NCBI GenBank assembly: GCA_963711255.1
Contig: CAVQDO010000009.1
Span: 62,001-126,000 of the forward strand
Direction of reading: 5' to 3'
Length of the DNA: 64,000 nt
Source of the DNA: GCA-2746365 sp963711255
GTDB lineage: Bacteria > Pseudomonadota > Gammaproteobacteria > SZUA-229
Below the pieces are notes generated by a model. That model ran no database searches, was not told where the DNA came from, and was given only the letters and a program-made list of their open reading frames with translations. Positions 25,632 through 33,057 of the stretch are shown in pieces. Each line of letters starts with the position of its first letter. Within the stretch, counting starts at the first letter, position 1. Made by a program: the position numbers and the translations under genes.

Positions 25632-25747
25632 TTAGAGTTTGCTTATATTAGGTATTCACTATATAGTTACATTACTGGTCGAACGCAGCCACAAGCGCGT
25701 GAGCTTAATTTTAATATTGCTGTTAAACAAACTTTTAGAGTTTATAA

Positions 25748-26104
25748 ATGAAAACATTACAAACTATTGCTGCTGCAACTATCTTAACAACTTCTACTGC
25801 TGTTTCTGCTGATTGGGATATGCCTTTCTTTGGTGACGGCAACAACGGTTACAACTCTAATAACTCTAACTGGAACAACAACAGTAACGTTAGCAGTTCT
25901 CGCGAGGGCGAATTCGATAGCTCTTTCTCTTTCGGCATGAAAGCTAAAGGTCGTGGACAAGGTCATGGTAACGGTTACTACAACGGTCAGAATGGTTATA
26001 ACGGTTATAACGGTTATAACCGTTATAACAACGCTCCATACGGTTATGCTCCAGCTCCACAAGCAGCACTTGCTCAGGAAACTCCAGCTACAGTAGCTAA
26101 ATAA
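25748..26104 (+). CDS. Secreted Gly/Asn/Tyr-rich protein resembling sulfur-globule proteins
   Basis: A 118-residue protein with a signal peptide (MKTLQTIAAATILTTSTAVSA, cleavage near Ala21-Asp22). The mature part starts DWDMPFFGDG, is rich in Asn, has a FDSSFSFGMKAKGRGQGHG core, then NGYNGYN repeats and a PYGYAPAPQAA tail. This composition and order resemble envelope proteins of sulfur globules in sulfur-oxidising bacteria (for example the Sgp proteins of purple sulfur bacteria). The match is by eye, and such low-complexity sequence can mislead. It stands alone behind a long upstream region with a perfect FNR-type box. The DNA of the repeat uses a nine-base GGTTATAAC unit. Confidence 0.6.
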   Translation: MKTLQTIAAATILTTSTAVSADWDMPFFGDGNNGYNSNNSNWNNNSNVSSSREGEFDSSFSFGMKAKGRGQGHGNGYYNGQNGYNGYNGYNRYNNAPYGYAPAPQAALAQETPATVAK

Positions 26105-26512
26105 GTTTAGCCACAAAAGCTTGAAACCCAATTCCTAAATCTCAGATGCCAGGCTTGTTTAGCTAATAGTTGTTAAAAAGGTCTACGCTTATAAAACACG
26201 AAAAGATATTCATCTGGTTTAATTGGGTATAGATAAAAAAATCTGTTAATTTCTACCACGTACGATTTCGATCATAGCCGCCAGGTGTAAAAATAAACAG
26301 ACTGATTAAAAAGGCCGGCATTCCCAATGTGCCGGCTTTTCTATGTTCTAAGGAAAAATAATAAAAGTACAGGAAATATAAACACCCTTTCTAACCCATA
26401 ATTTATGAACGTTTGTTATGGGTGTTGAGTTCAATTGATCGAAGCAACTAACCAAACTTCCGCCGGCACCGGGAATACAGCCGGATTCTTCGTGAGATTT
26501 ACGTGTAACGCT
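26105..26512. other. Intergenic region after the sulfur-globule-like gene
   Basis: About 400 bases without a supported gene. The only clear structure is the terminator hairpin at 26311-26341. The 200 bases between the stop codon and that hairpin could be a long 3' untranslated region or hold a small RNA, but I see no promoter I would trust. Confidence 0.4.
26311..26341 (+). terminator. Rho-independent terminator
   Basis: GCCGGCA (26314-26320), a nine-base loop and TGCCGGC (26330-26336) form a perfect seven-pair GC-rich stem, flanked by an A-run and followed by TTTT. Reading right, it would end the transcript of the sulfur-globule-like gene 200 bases upstream. The A-run on the left means it could also work weakly in the other direction for the DHH gene. 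Confidence 0.8.
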
Positions 26513-27466
26513 TCAGAATGCCTGCTTGAACAGATCGACAAAACGCTGGTACTGATCGTCTGCCAGGTGATTGATGCCCGCTGCCGCCTTGCGACCACCG
26601 CCGGTGTCAAACTGACGGCATAATTCATCGGCACCGGTTTTATTATTCATCGGCGCGCGCACACTCACCAGGTAAGCACCATCGGCTTTTTGCGTCAGCA
26701 TTGCATGGCCACGATCCGGAAACTGCTGCGCCAAATCATTAGCATAAATACCACTCACTCGACGCGCCCACTTTTCATTGGGCAGTATATAAAGCGCATG
26801 ACCATCATCGCTGTAACTTGCCTGCAGCCCGGAGGCTTTAGCCATATCTTCGCGATAACCATTGAGCAGGGTCTGGTAACCGGGTTCGTTTTCGATGAAA
26901 TCAAACGGGTCTTCGTACTGGCTGATCAACCGGTATAGATCTGCCGGTGCAAAAATCAGATCATCCAGCGAAGAGCCGTAACCATTGTAATTAATACAGG
27001 TACCGAGTAGTTTCAGCGCTTCCAGCTGCTCCCGGTTAAGACCGAGTGGCTCCGCGGCTTTTTCCGCTGATGTAAAAAGGTTGTCGCCAAACGCGGCAGT
27101 CACCGCCCAGGGCAGGTACTGGTTGTCCAGGTACTGGTTCACCAGCAAGCTGCTGCAGACATTGGCATCCATATCGATGTGAACCTCCAGTGTATCGCGC
27201 TGCGGGATCTCACCGGCAAAATGATGATCGAAATAAATCACACTGGCACCTTCATCAAGCACCCTGACCAGCTCATCGCGATTTTTGTCCAGTGATATAT
27301 CCAGCACCGTTACCCGGTCACCGGCATTCGCCCTGACCTGCTTCACCAGGCTGATGTCTCTTTTCACACCCGTAATCAGCGTGCTTTCGACCGGGTTAGC
27401 CAGGCGCAGCTGGTGCAGCGCACAAATACCATCGGCATCACCATTAAATACATCAATATGTTTCAT
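26513..27466 (-). CDS. DHH/DHHA1-domain phosphoesterase
   Basis: The 317-residue product has the N-terminal DHH phosphoesterase core: NGDADGICALHQL (about 8-20, metal-binding Asp residues), LDISLDKN and the eponymous YFDHHFAG (about 78-85). The C-terminal DHHA1 substrate-binding domain ends with FDTGGGRKAAAGINHL. This fold includes nanoRNases, pAp and cyclic-dinucleotide phosphodiesterases and RecJ; I cannot assign the substrate here. All metal ligands I can check are present. It is the only gene between the terminator region and the tRNA-Phe repeat array. Confidence 0.85.
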   Translation of the reverse strand: MKHIDVFNGDADGICALHQLRLANPVESTLITGVKRDISLVKQVRANAGDRVTVLDISLDKNRDELVRVLDEGASVIYFDHHFAGEIPQRDTLEVHIDMDANVCSSLLVNQYLDNQYLPWAVTAAFGDNLFTSAEKAAEPLGLNREQLEALKLLGTCINYNGYGSSLDDLIFAPADLYRLISQYEDPFDFIENEPGYQTLLNGYREDMAKASGLQASYSDDGHALYILPNEKWARRVSGIYANDLAQQFPDRGHAMLTQKADGAYLVSVRAPMNNKTGADELCRQFDTGGGRKAAAGINHLADDQYQRFVDLFKQAF

Positions 27467-27578
27467 TCTTCAAAATACTCCAGGTTGAACTGCTATGAAG
27501 TATAGCGTGGACGAAAAAAACTGCACAGTGACCGTATTATTAAAGACAGCCTGAAGCTGTTAATTAAGGGAGAAGAAA

Positions 27579-28016
27579 TGATGGCCGAACCTGGAAAAAA
27601 TCGTCAGGAACGATTTTTCATGAGCCCTGTTTTCCAGGGCGAGCCTGAAAGGTGAGGCGCATGGACGCGCCGAATAAAAAATTGTTGGGAACAATTTTTC
27701 ATGAGCCCTGTCTTTTAGGGCGAACCCGCAGGGCGCAGCACATGGATGTGCGGAGTAATTTAACCAGCTGGTTCAATTCGCCACAGAATAGCACTGCACT
27801 ATTTAGCAAGTAAGTGGTAATTCAAGGGAAGAGAAAATGGTGGCCAAACCTGGAAAAAATTGTCTGGGAACAATTTTTCATGAGCCCTGTCTTTTAGGGC
27901 GAACCCGCAGGGCGCAGCACATGGATGTGCGGAGTAATTTAACCAGCTGGTTCAATTCGCCACAGAATAGCACTGCACTATTTAGCAAGTAAGTGGTAAT
28001 TCAAGGGAAGAGAAAA
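27579..28016. repeat. Tandem repeat array built from tRNA-Phe 3' end fragments and hairpins
   Basis: A unit of about 170 bases occurs twice at a period of 179 bases (for example CATGAGCCCTGTC at 27700 and again at 27879), nearly identical. The last 18 bases of the tRNA-Phe gene (with CCA) recur with one mismatch each at 27838-27855 and 27579-27596. Each fragment is followed by an AT-rich hairpin (AAAATTGT...ACAATTTT type), a GCCCT...AGGGC hairpin and an ATGGA-loop hairpin. The unit also holds GGTTCAATTC, the tRNA T-loop sequence, in the opposite orientation. No gene is present. Confidence 0.85.
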
Positions 28017-28092
28017 TGGTGGCCGAACCTGGAATTGAACCAGGGACACGCGGATTTTCAATCCGCTGCTCTACCAACTGAGCTATTCGGCC
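28017..28092 (-). tRNA. tRNA-Phe (GAA)
   Basis: A 76-base cloverleaf with encoded CCA. On the minus strand it starts GGCCGAATAGCTCAGTTGG (acceptor and D arm), has the anticodon stem-loop GCGGA-TTGAAAA-TCCGC giving anticodon GAA, and a T arm CCTGG-TTCAATT-CCAGG. The acceptor arms GGCCGAA and TTCGGCC pair fully. The D-arm and anticodon-loop sequence match bacterial tRNA-Phe. It lies downstream of mutY on the same strand, and its 3' end is duplicated in the adjacent array. Confidence 0.97.
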
Positions 28093-28222
28093 ATGTCTGA
28101 GATGACTATTTTCCTGAGCCCGAAACTGCCTGATATCTAACCAGGAGCGGTGCGGCTCAAAGGATGCGTATTTAATCGACTACCCGCGCCTGAGTCAAGT
28201 TCATTCAGCACTTTTCCAGCGA

Positions 28223-29254
28223 TTATTTTGCAAGAATAAGGTTACTCACCGGCGCGGCCAGTGCCAGTTTGCTGATATCGGCCTGCCACTGGAAACGGTC
28301 GCCATCTGAAATCAGCGCATAACCCGGCTTAACATCAACTTCACAGGGGGTTATATCCAGGTGAAAATGGCTGAAGGTATGACGAAATACCGGCAGATCG
28401 CTGCTGCGGCTCACCGTTAGCTGCCAGTTTTGCGCAACGGCTGCATCAATCGCCTGTTCCATGGATAGTTCGGGCAGACTCCACAAACCGCCCCAGATAC
28501 CCGCCGGTGGTCGTTTTTCCATGAGCAGATCACCCTGCTCATTACGAATGATGAGAAATCGCTTTTGCCGCACGGGGATAACTTTTTTAGGTTTTTTCCC
28601 CGGCAGTTCGGAAACTTTCCCGAGGCGTAATGCTTCACAGTCTTCACTCAACGGGCACACCTCGCATTTAGCGGAAGAACGCGTACAGACGGTTGCCCCC
28701 AGGTCCATAATCGCCTGCGTATAATCGGCCAGTTCTGTCTCGGGGGTATAGCTTTCCGCCCGTTGCCAGAGTTGCTTCGCTACCGCTGACTGGCCGTACC
28801 AGCCTTCTATCGCGCAATATCGAGCCAGTACCCGTTTTACATTACCATCAAGTATGGCATGCCGTTGACCGCCTGCCTGCGCAAGGATAGCGCCTGCGGT
28901 GGATGGCCCGATGCCGGGTAATGCCAGAACCTCATCATAGTCCAGTGGAAACTGCCCGTTATGTTGTAGTGCAATAATCTGCGCGCTTTTATGCAGGTTC
29001 CTGGCGCGGCTGTAATAACCCAGTCCTGCCCAGTGCAGCAGCACATCATCCTGTGTCGCCGCGGCCAGGCTGGCAATATCGGGAAAGTGATTCATGAAGC
29101 GTTCGAAATAAGGAATGACCGTAGCCACCTGCGTTTGCTGCAGCATAATTTCGGACACCCAGACATGATAATACGAGCGTTCTTTTTGCCAGGGCAAATC
29201 ATGCCGCCCGTACTCGCGATACCAGTCTAATAAACGCTCAGCAAATACCCGCAT
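28223..29254 (-). CDS. mutY: A/G-specific adenine DNA glycosylase MutY
   Basis: Removes adenine mispaired with 8-oxoguanine or G. The 343-residue product has the catalytic Glu in VSEIMLQQTQV (Glu35), the helix-hairpin-helix LPGIGPSTAGAIL, the catalytic Asp in ILDGNVKRVLARY, and the [4Fe-4S] cluster C-x6-C-x2-C-x5-C in CTRSSAKCEVCPLSEDC. A C-terminal NUDIX-like domain (LLMEKRPPAGIWGGLWSLPE) recognises 8-oxoG. It follows asmA by 12 bases, an arrangement common in gammaproteobacteria. The usual next gene, yggX, is absent; the tRNA lies there instead. Confidence 0.97.
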   Translation of the reverse strand: MRVFAERLLDWYREYGRHDLPWQKERSYYHVWVSEIMLQQTQVATVIPYFERFMNHFPDIASLAAATQDDVLLHWAGLGYYSRARNLHKSAQIIALQHNGQFPLDYDEVLALPGIGPSTAGAILAQAGGQRHAILDGNVKRVLARYCAIEGWYGQSAVAKQLWQRAESYTPETELADYTQAIMDLGATVCTRSSAKCEVCPLSEDCEALRLGKVSELPGKKPKKVIPVRQKRFLIIRNEQGDLLMEKRPPAGIWGGLWSLPELSMEQAIDAAVAQNWQLTVSRSSDLPVFRHTFSHFHLDITPCEVDVKPGYALISDGDRFQWQADISKLALAAPVSNLILAK

Positions 29255-29266
29255 TACCGTCTCGCA

Positions 29267-30280
29267 CTAAAATAAGTTTTTAAGTTTATCTTTCAGTTTA
29301 TCTTTCAGTTTTTCTTCCGCACGTTTTTTCTCGGCTTCTACTTTTTCTTCTGCACGTTTTTTCTCAGCATCCACCTTTTCTTGCAATCGCTGTTTTTCCT
29401 CGTCGATTTTTTCCTTGGCTTTGGCTTTTGCTTCATTCTCCAGAACATCACTGGTGGATTTTTTCAGGCGATCTTTATCGAGTTCGAACTGCAGCGCCTC
29501 AAAAGGCCCATGAATTCTGACATAGACCGGTTCATCCAGCACTTTTTCCAGAGCGGTTTTGCCGCGCGGCAGGCGTACCGATGACATCACATCCATTTTA
29601 TTCACCATGATGTCGGCGTAACCTTTGGCACCGACCTGCACGCGCTTGGAATCCATGATGAAATCATCCGTACGCGCCTTGCCATCAGCCAGCTTAACCG
29701 TGCTGTGAATTTTATCGAACACCGTAACATCACGCGGCTGATAGTCGCCCATAATGGTTTTTGATAAGCCAAAGCCCTTGTCGTGCAGGTAGTCTGCGAT
29801 CGAAGAGCGCATGTAGAATTCCGGATCAAACCCATCAACCCGGGTTTTTTTCATATCCAGAACGATCTGGCCTTTACTGGCTTTTTTCAGTTGATTGACA
29901 CTATCGCCGCTTGTCTTTACGTCCATACTGAGATTAACCGCGCCTTCCATTTTTAGCGGTTTATCGCCCATCAGGCCATCAAGGAACGGGTTAGCAACCG
30001 GCCCCACCTGCACCTGGTTTACATCGAGGTTTATGCCATAAGCCGGCAGTGCTTTCTGTACATTAACTTTCACGGCTGAATTAACCTGGCCCTGCAGTAC
30101 CTGCAACGAAAGCGGTTTGATATTGATCTCGCCCTTTTCTGCTTTGACCGTCATCAGCAACTGCTTAATTTCGTATTCCAGTGCCGTTAAGGTAGCGATA
30201 CGAAAATCACCCTGTATGTCCAGTGAACGCATAAGTTCCAGCGGCAGTTCAATTTTTTCATCACCGCTGGCGGCAGGCAC
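29267..30280 (-). CDS. asmA: AsmA family protein, C-terminal half of a split gene
   Basis: Carries the C-terminal AsmA domain (from IELPLELMRSLDIQGDFRIA; LQVLQGQVNSAVKVNVQ; GLSLDG-type repeats) and ends in a highly charged helix of repeated EKKRAEEK and KLKDKLKD units. AsmA proteins are periplasmic, inner-membrane-anchored and act in outer-membrane lipid or protein homeostasis. This half has no membrane anchor of its own, and its GTG 'start' lacks a ribosome site. The reading frame is open upstream to about 30325, so it should join the preceding frame across a Pro/Ala-rich linker. Single-gene origin is therefore likely. Confidence 0.8.
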   Translation of the reverse strand: MPAASGDEKIELPLELMRSLDIQGDFRIATLTALEYEIKQLLMTVKAEKGEINIKPLSLQVLQGQVNSAVKVNVQKALPAYGINLDVNQVQVGPVANPFLDGLMGDKPLKMEGAVNLSMDVKTSGDSVNQLKKASKGQIVLDMKKTRVDGFDPEFYMRSSIADYLHDKGFGLSKTIMGDYQPRDVTVFDKIHSTVKLADGKARTDDFIMDSKRVQVGAKGYADIMVNKMDVMSSVRLPRGKTALEKVLDEPVYVRIHGPFEALQFELDKDRLKKSTSDVLENEAKAKAKEKIDEEKQRLQEKVDAEKKRAEEKVEAEKKRAEEKLKDKLKDKLKNLF

Positions 30281-30294
30281 AGCACCCTCGCCTG

Positions 30295-31599
30295 CTACCG
30301 TGCACTTGCCGGTGTATTTGCCGGTGCTTTAGCCACGACTTTCTTTTTATCGACACTTTCAGCAACCGGCGGCAGATAATCATTCACATTTAATGCATCA
30401 AACGCCAGCTCGTAACGTAACTGCTGCTTGCTGATATTAACCAGGTGCACCCAGCCGCTTAAGGTACTGCCATCCAGTTTGAGAACAAAATCATCAGCCT
30501 GGAATTTTTCACCCTGCAGTTTAATATTGGTACTCAAGCCAACCTGCTGCAGCGCATCGGGTTTTGCCATTTCAGGCAGTGCAACCCCGACACGCCCGGC
30601 GACTTTTCGCGCATTAAACGGCTGTACTTCAACACTGCCCTGAACAAGCGGCGTTTTCAAAAATTGTGATACATTGATATCAGCCTGTGTGGTTGTGCCC
30701 AGTGCCATTATTTTTGTATTCTTCAGACTAATGCGCTGCTCGTCCATCAACACATCAATGCTGGATGCAATTGTTATCTCTTCATTCTGTTTAATAAATT
30801 CATTCGCTTCTGCCAGTAGTGTAAAGACAAAGTCAGACAAGTTTATTTTTGTAAACTCTTTATTAAAGGTCAGATCAGTCGTTAGCTTAAGACGGCTATC
30901 AATAACAGGCTGATTGTTTTCGACACGCGCACCAAATTCAACAGTAACCGGCTGATCAAATTCAATGGCACTGGTGGTCAGGTTTAATTCCGAAACGGTT
31001 GCCTGCATACCGCTGCTGCGATCATCATAATGAATCGACGCATCAACAAACTCAAAGCCTTCAACTTTTAATGACTCTAGAGGTGAGGCGCCGTCATCTG
31101 CGTCCATCTTGTCTGCGGCTTTATCGCCAGCTGCTTTTTCATCGGCGACTTTTTTATCCGCGGCCTTGTCTGTAACCGGTGCCTCAGCGCCTGCTTTTGG
31201 CTCAGTTAAGCCTGACCAGTTATTACTGCTGTTTTTCGCCACTTCCAGCGAAACGTTTAAGCCGTGCAGGCGAATGGTATTAATCTGCACTTCTTTTTTA
31301 AGCAGGGGCAGCACGTTCACCTTGATATCCAGCTGCTTAATCGCGGCAAACTGTTTTGCCTTAAAGCCTTTTTCGTTACCCAGGGCTACATCATCGACTT
31401 TTAAACCAACCCAGGGAAATACCGATAAATTAATATCACCATCAATGCTGAAGTCTCGCCCCGTCGCATTTTCAACCTGTTCAATAATTTGCGGCTTGTA
31501 ATTGTTCGCATCAAAGGTGGCGACAAACGCTATTATCGCGATAAATACCACGACTAAAAAAATTAAAAAATATTTAATTAAACGACCAATGTTATTCAT
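30295..31599 (-). CDS. asmA: AsmA family protein, N-terminal half of a split gene
   Basis: Begins with one membrane helix (about 9-30) followed by ATFDANNYKPQIIEQVENAT and GRDFSIDGDINLSVFPWVGL, the standard AsmA opening. A Lys/Asp/Ala-rich low-complexity insert occupies about residues 133-167. The frame stops at 30295 inside a linker (VVAKAPANTPASAR), whereas AsmA proteins normally continue into a C-terminal domain. That domain lies immediately downstream in another frame. Together the halves would make a normal chain of about 780 residues. A one-base indel between 30295 and 30328 is the simplest reading. Confidence 0.8.
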   Translation of the reverse strand: MNNIGRLIKYFLIFLVVVFIAIIAFVATFDANNYKPQIIEQVENATGRDFSIDGDINLSVFPWVGLKVDDVALGNEKGFKAKQFAAIKQLDIKVNVLPLLKKEVQINTIRLHGLNVSLEVAKNSSNNWSGLTEPKAGAEAPVTDKAADKKVADEKAAGDKAADKMDADDGASPLESLKVEGFEFVDASIHYDDRSSGMQATVSELNLTTSAIEFDQPVTVEFGARVENNQPVIDSRLKLTTDLTFNKEFTKINLSDFVFTLLAEANEFIKQNEEITIASSIDVLMDEQRISLKNTKIMALGTTTQADINVSQFLKTPLVQGSVEVQPFNARKVAGRVGVALPEMAKPDALQQVGLSTNIKLQGEKFQADDFVLKLDGSTLSGWVHLVNISKQQLRYELAFDALNVNDYLPPVAESVDKKKVVAKAPANTPASAR

Positions 31600-31665
31600 G
31601 ACTTAATTCCTGTTATTTTTTATAGCTATACTTGCAATGATTGAGACAACAAATAAAACGACCGG

Positions 31666-32166
31666 CTAATCAGCGGCAGTAAAACTGTTTTTTTGCCACA
31701 GGCCCGACTTACCACCCGCTTTGCTGACAACACCGATATTGTTCATCACCATACCGCGATCCATGGCTTTACACATATCATAAATGGTTAACAGGGTGAT
31801 TTGTACTGCAGTCAGGGCTTCCATTTCCACACCTGTCTGACCCGACGTTTCGACCTCTGCAACACAGTGCACGGTTTGCATTTTCTCATCAACCGTCAGC
31901 TGAATATCAACATGTGTCAGTTGCAGCGGATGACACAGTGGCACCAGGTCGGAGGTTTTTTTTGCCGCCATCACGCCCGCAACTCGCGCCACGCCAAGCA
32001 CATCCCCTTTCTTATTCTCTCCCTGAATAATTCGCTGCAAGGTTTCTGCCTGCATCTGGATGGTCCCTTCGGCAACGGCTTTTCGCTTTGTTACTGCTTT
32101 ATCACCGACATCAACCATATGCGCTTCGCCACGCTGGTTAAAGTGATTAAGTTGATCGTCTGTCAT
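31666..32166 (-). CDS. moaC: Cyclic pyranopterin monophosphate synthase MoaC
   Basis: Second enzyme of molybdenum cofactor synthesis, converting the MoaA product to cyclic pyranopterin monophosphate. The 166-residue product is full length. Seen: LNHFNQRGEAHMVDVGDKAVT at the start, DLVPLCHPLQLTHVDI (substrate-binding His), GVEMEALTAVQITLLTIYDMCKAMD and a C-terminal GGKSG. It is divergent from moaD-moaE with about 120 bases between. moaA and moaB are not in the window. The spacing is too short for a typical Moco riboswitch. Confidence 0.96.
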   Translation of the reverse strand: MTDDQLNHFNQRGEAHMVDVGDKAVTKRKAVAEGTIQMQAETLQRIIQGENKKGDVLGVARVAGVMAAKKTSDLVPLCHPLQLTHVDIQLTVDEKMQTVHCVAEVETSGQTGVEMEALTAVQITLLTIYDMCKAMDRGMVMNNIGVVSKAGGKSGLWQKNSFTAAD

Positions 32167-32289
32167 AGTGGCTAACCGTAATGCTAATGATAGTGCTTAT
32201 TATGCCATTTAAGTCGCCGTATTTCTGCCACCCTGCAGGCAGGCAATATTGAGACTGACGCATTGCGCATAAACCGTTAAAATCAAAGC

Positions 32290-32523
32290 ATGAGCATCAA
32301 TGTACAATTTTTTGCCAGTTTACGGGAATTGCTGGGCAAACAGCAGGCCACGCTGGATTTCAGTGAAGAGACAACGGTTCACGCTATCTGGTCACAGGCT
32401 AGCGGCGGACTGGATCTGCCGGCAAACACGCTCTGCGCCATTAACCTGGAATACGTTAAGCCCGAGGCCATCGTTAGTGATGGCGATGAGGTAGCGTTCT
32501 TCCCACCGGTCACCGGCGGTTAG
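32290..32523 (+). CDS. moaD: Molybdopterin synthase sulfur-carrier subunit MoaD
   Basis: Ubiquitin-like sulfur carrier whose C-terminal glycine is thiocarboxylated to supply the dithiolene sulfurs of molybdopterin. The 77-residue product has the beta-grasp opening INVQFFASLRELLGKQ and the required C-terminal Gly-Gly (FFPPVTGG) exactly at the stop codon. moaE follows 13 bases later and encodes its partner. Confidence 0.95.
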   Translation: MSINVQFFASLRELLGKQQATLDFSEETTVHAIWSQASGGLDLPANTLCAINLEYVKPEAIVSDGDEVAFFPPVTGG

Positions 32524-32536
32524 TCAGTCCAGTACC

Positions 32537-32965
32537 ATGCCAGCACTCTTACTTAACACAGTTTTTAACCCCTGGGATGAACTGCAGCGTTTTCAGCAGG
32601 ATAATCTGACGGCGGGGCATTACGGCGCTACGGCCACATTTGTCGGCACCATGCGTGATTTTAATATCAACGAGTCCATCAGCCACATGACGCTGGAGCA
32701 CTACCCGCAAATGACACAGCACTATCTCGACAGGCTATGTCAGCAGGCCAATGAACGCTTCCAACTGGATGACTGCCTGGTTATCCACCGCTTCGGTGAC
32801 ATCCTCCCCGGCGAACCCATCGTATTAACCGCCGCCTGGTCGGCTCACCGCGCACCGGCGTTTGATGCCTGCCGTTTTTTAATGGAAGAGCTTAAAAGCA
32901 ACGCGCCCTTCTGGAAAAAGGAAGTCACCAAAGAGGGCGAACGCTGGGTGCATAATGATCAGTAA
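32537..32965 (+). CDS. moaE: Molybdopterin synthase catalytic subunit MoaE
   Basis: Binds MoaD and transfers its sulfur to cyclic pyranopterin monophosphate. The 142-residue length is normal. Seen: GATATFVGTMRDFN, LEHYPQMTQHYLDR, VIHRFGDILPGEPIVLTAAWS and the active-site Lys pair in NAPFWKKEV, where the family has its catalytic lysines. moaC, moaD and moaE form a partial Moco cluster here. A 10-base perfect inverted repeat starts at its stop codon. Confidence 0.96.
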   Translation: MPALLLNTVFNPWDELQRFQQDNLTAGHYGATATFVGTMRDFNINESISHMTLEHYPQMTQHYLDRLCQQANERFQLDDCLVIHRFGDILPGEPIVLTAAWSAHRAPAFDACRFLMEELKSNAPFWKKEVTKEGERWVHNDQ

Positions 32966-33014
32966 ATAGAGAATGATGATTCGGGCAATGCCTTTTTTTC
33001 AACTATTCTCTATT
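32965..33014. repeat. Inverted repeat between convergent moaE and the protease gene
   Basis: AATAGAGAAT at 32965-32974 is the exact inverted complement of ATTCTCTATT at 33005-33014. The loop ends in a run of T residues after GGCAATGCC. It lies between two convergent genes and resembles the GAATAG-type palindrome between gspE and gspF. It may act as a bidirectional transcription end, though its stem is AT-rich. Confidence 0.55.
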
Positions 33015-33057
33015 CACCGTTTTCCAGCTATTTAAGTATCAGCTACGAGAGCACCCG

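Noticed and set aside
25748..26104. GlyGly-CTERM substrate for the rhombosortase
   Set aside because: The protein is Gly-rich but has no C-terminal Gly-Gly, hydrophobic helix and basic end; it ends in ETPATVAK.
27579..28092. Genomic island or prophage integrated at tRNA-Phe
   Set aside because: The direct repeats of the tRNA end are only 180-440 bases apart, and no integrase or phage gene lies between or near them.
32167..32289. Moco riboswitch between moaC and moaD
   Set aside because: The gap is only about 120 bases and shows no recognisable Moco riboswitch motifs.
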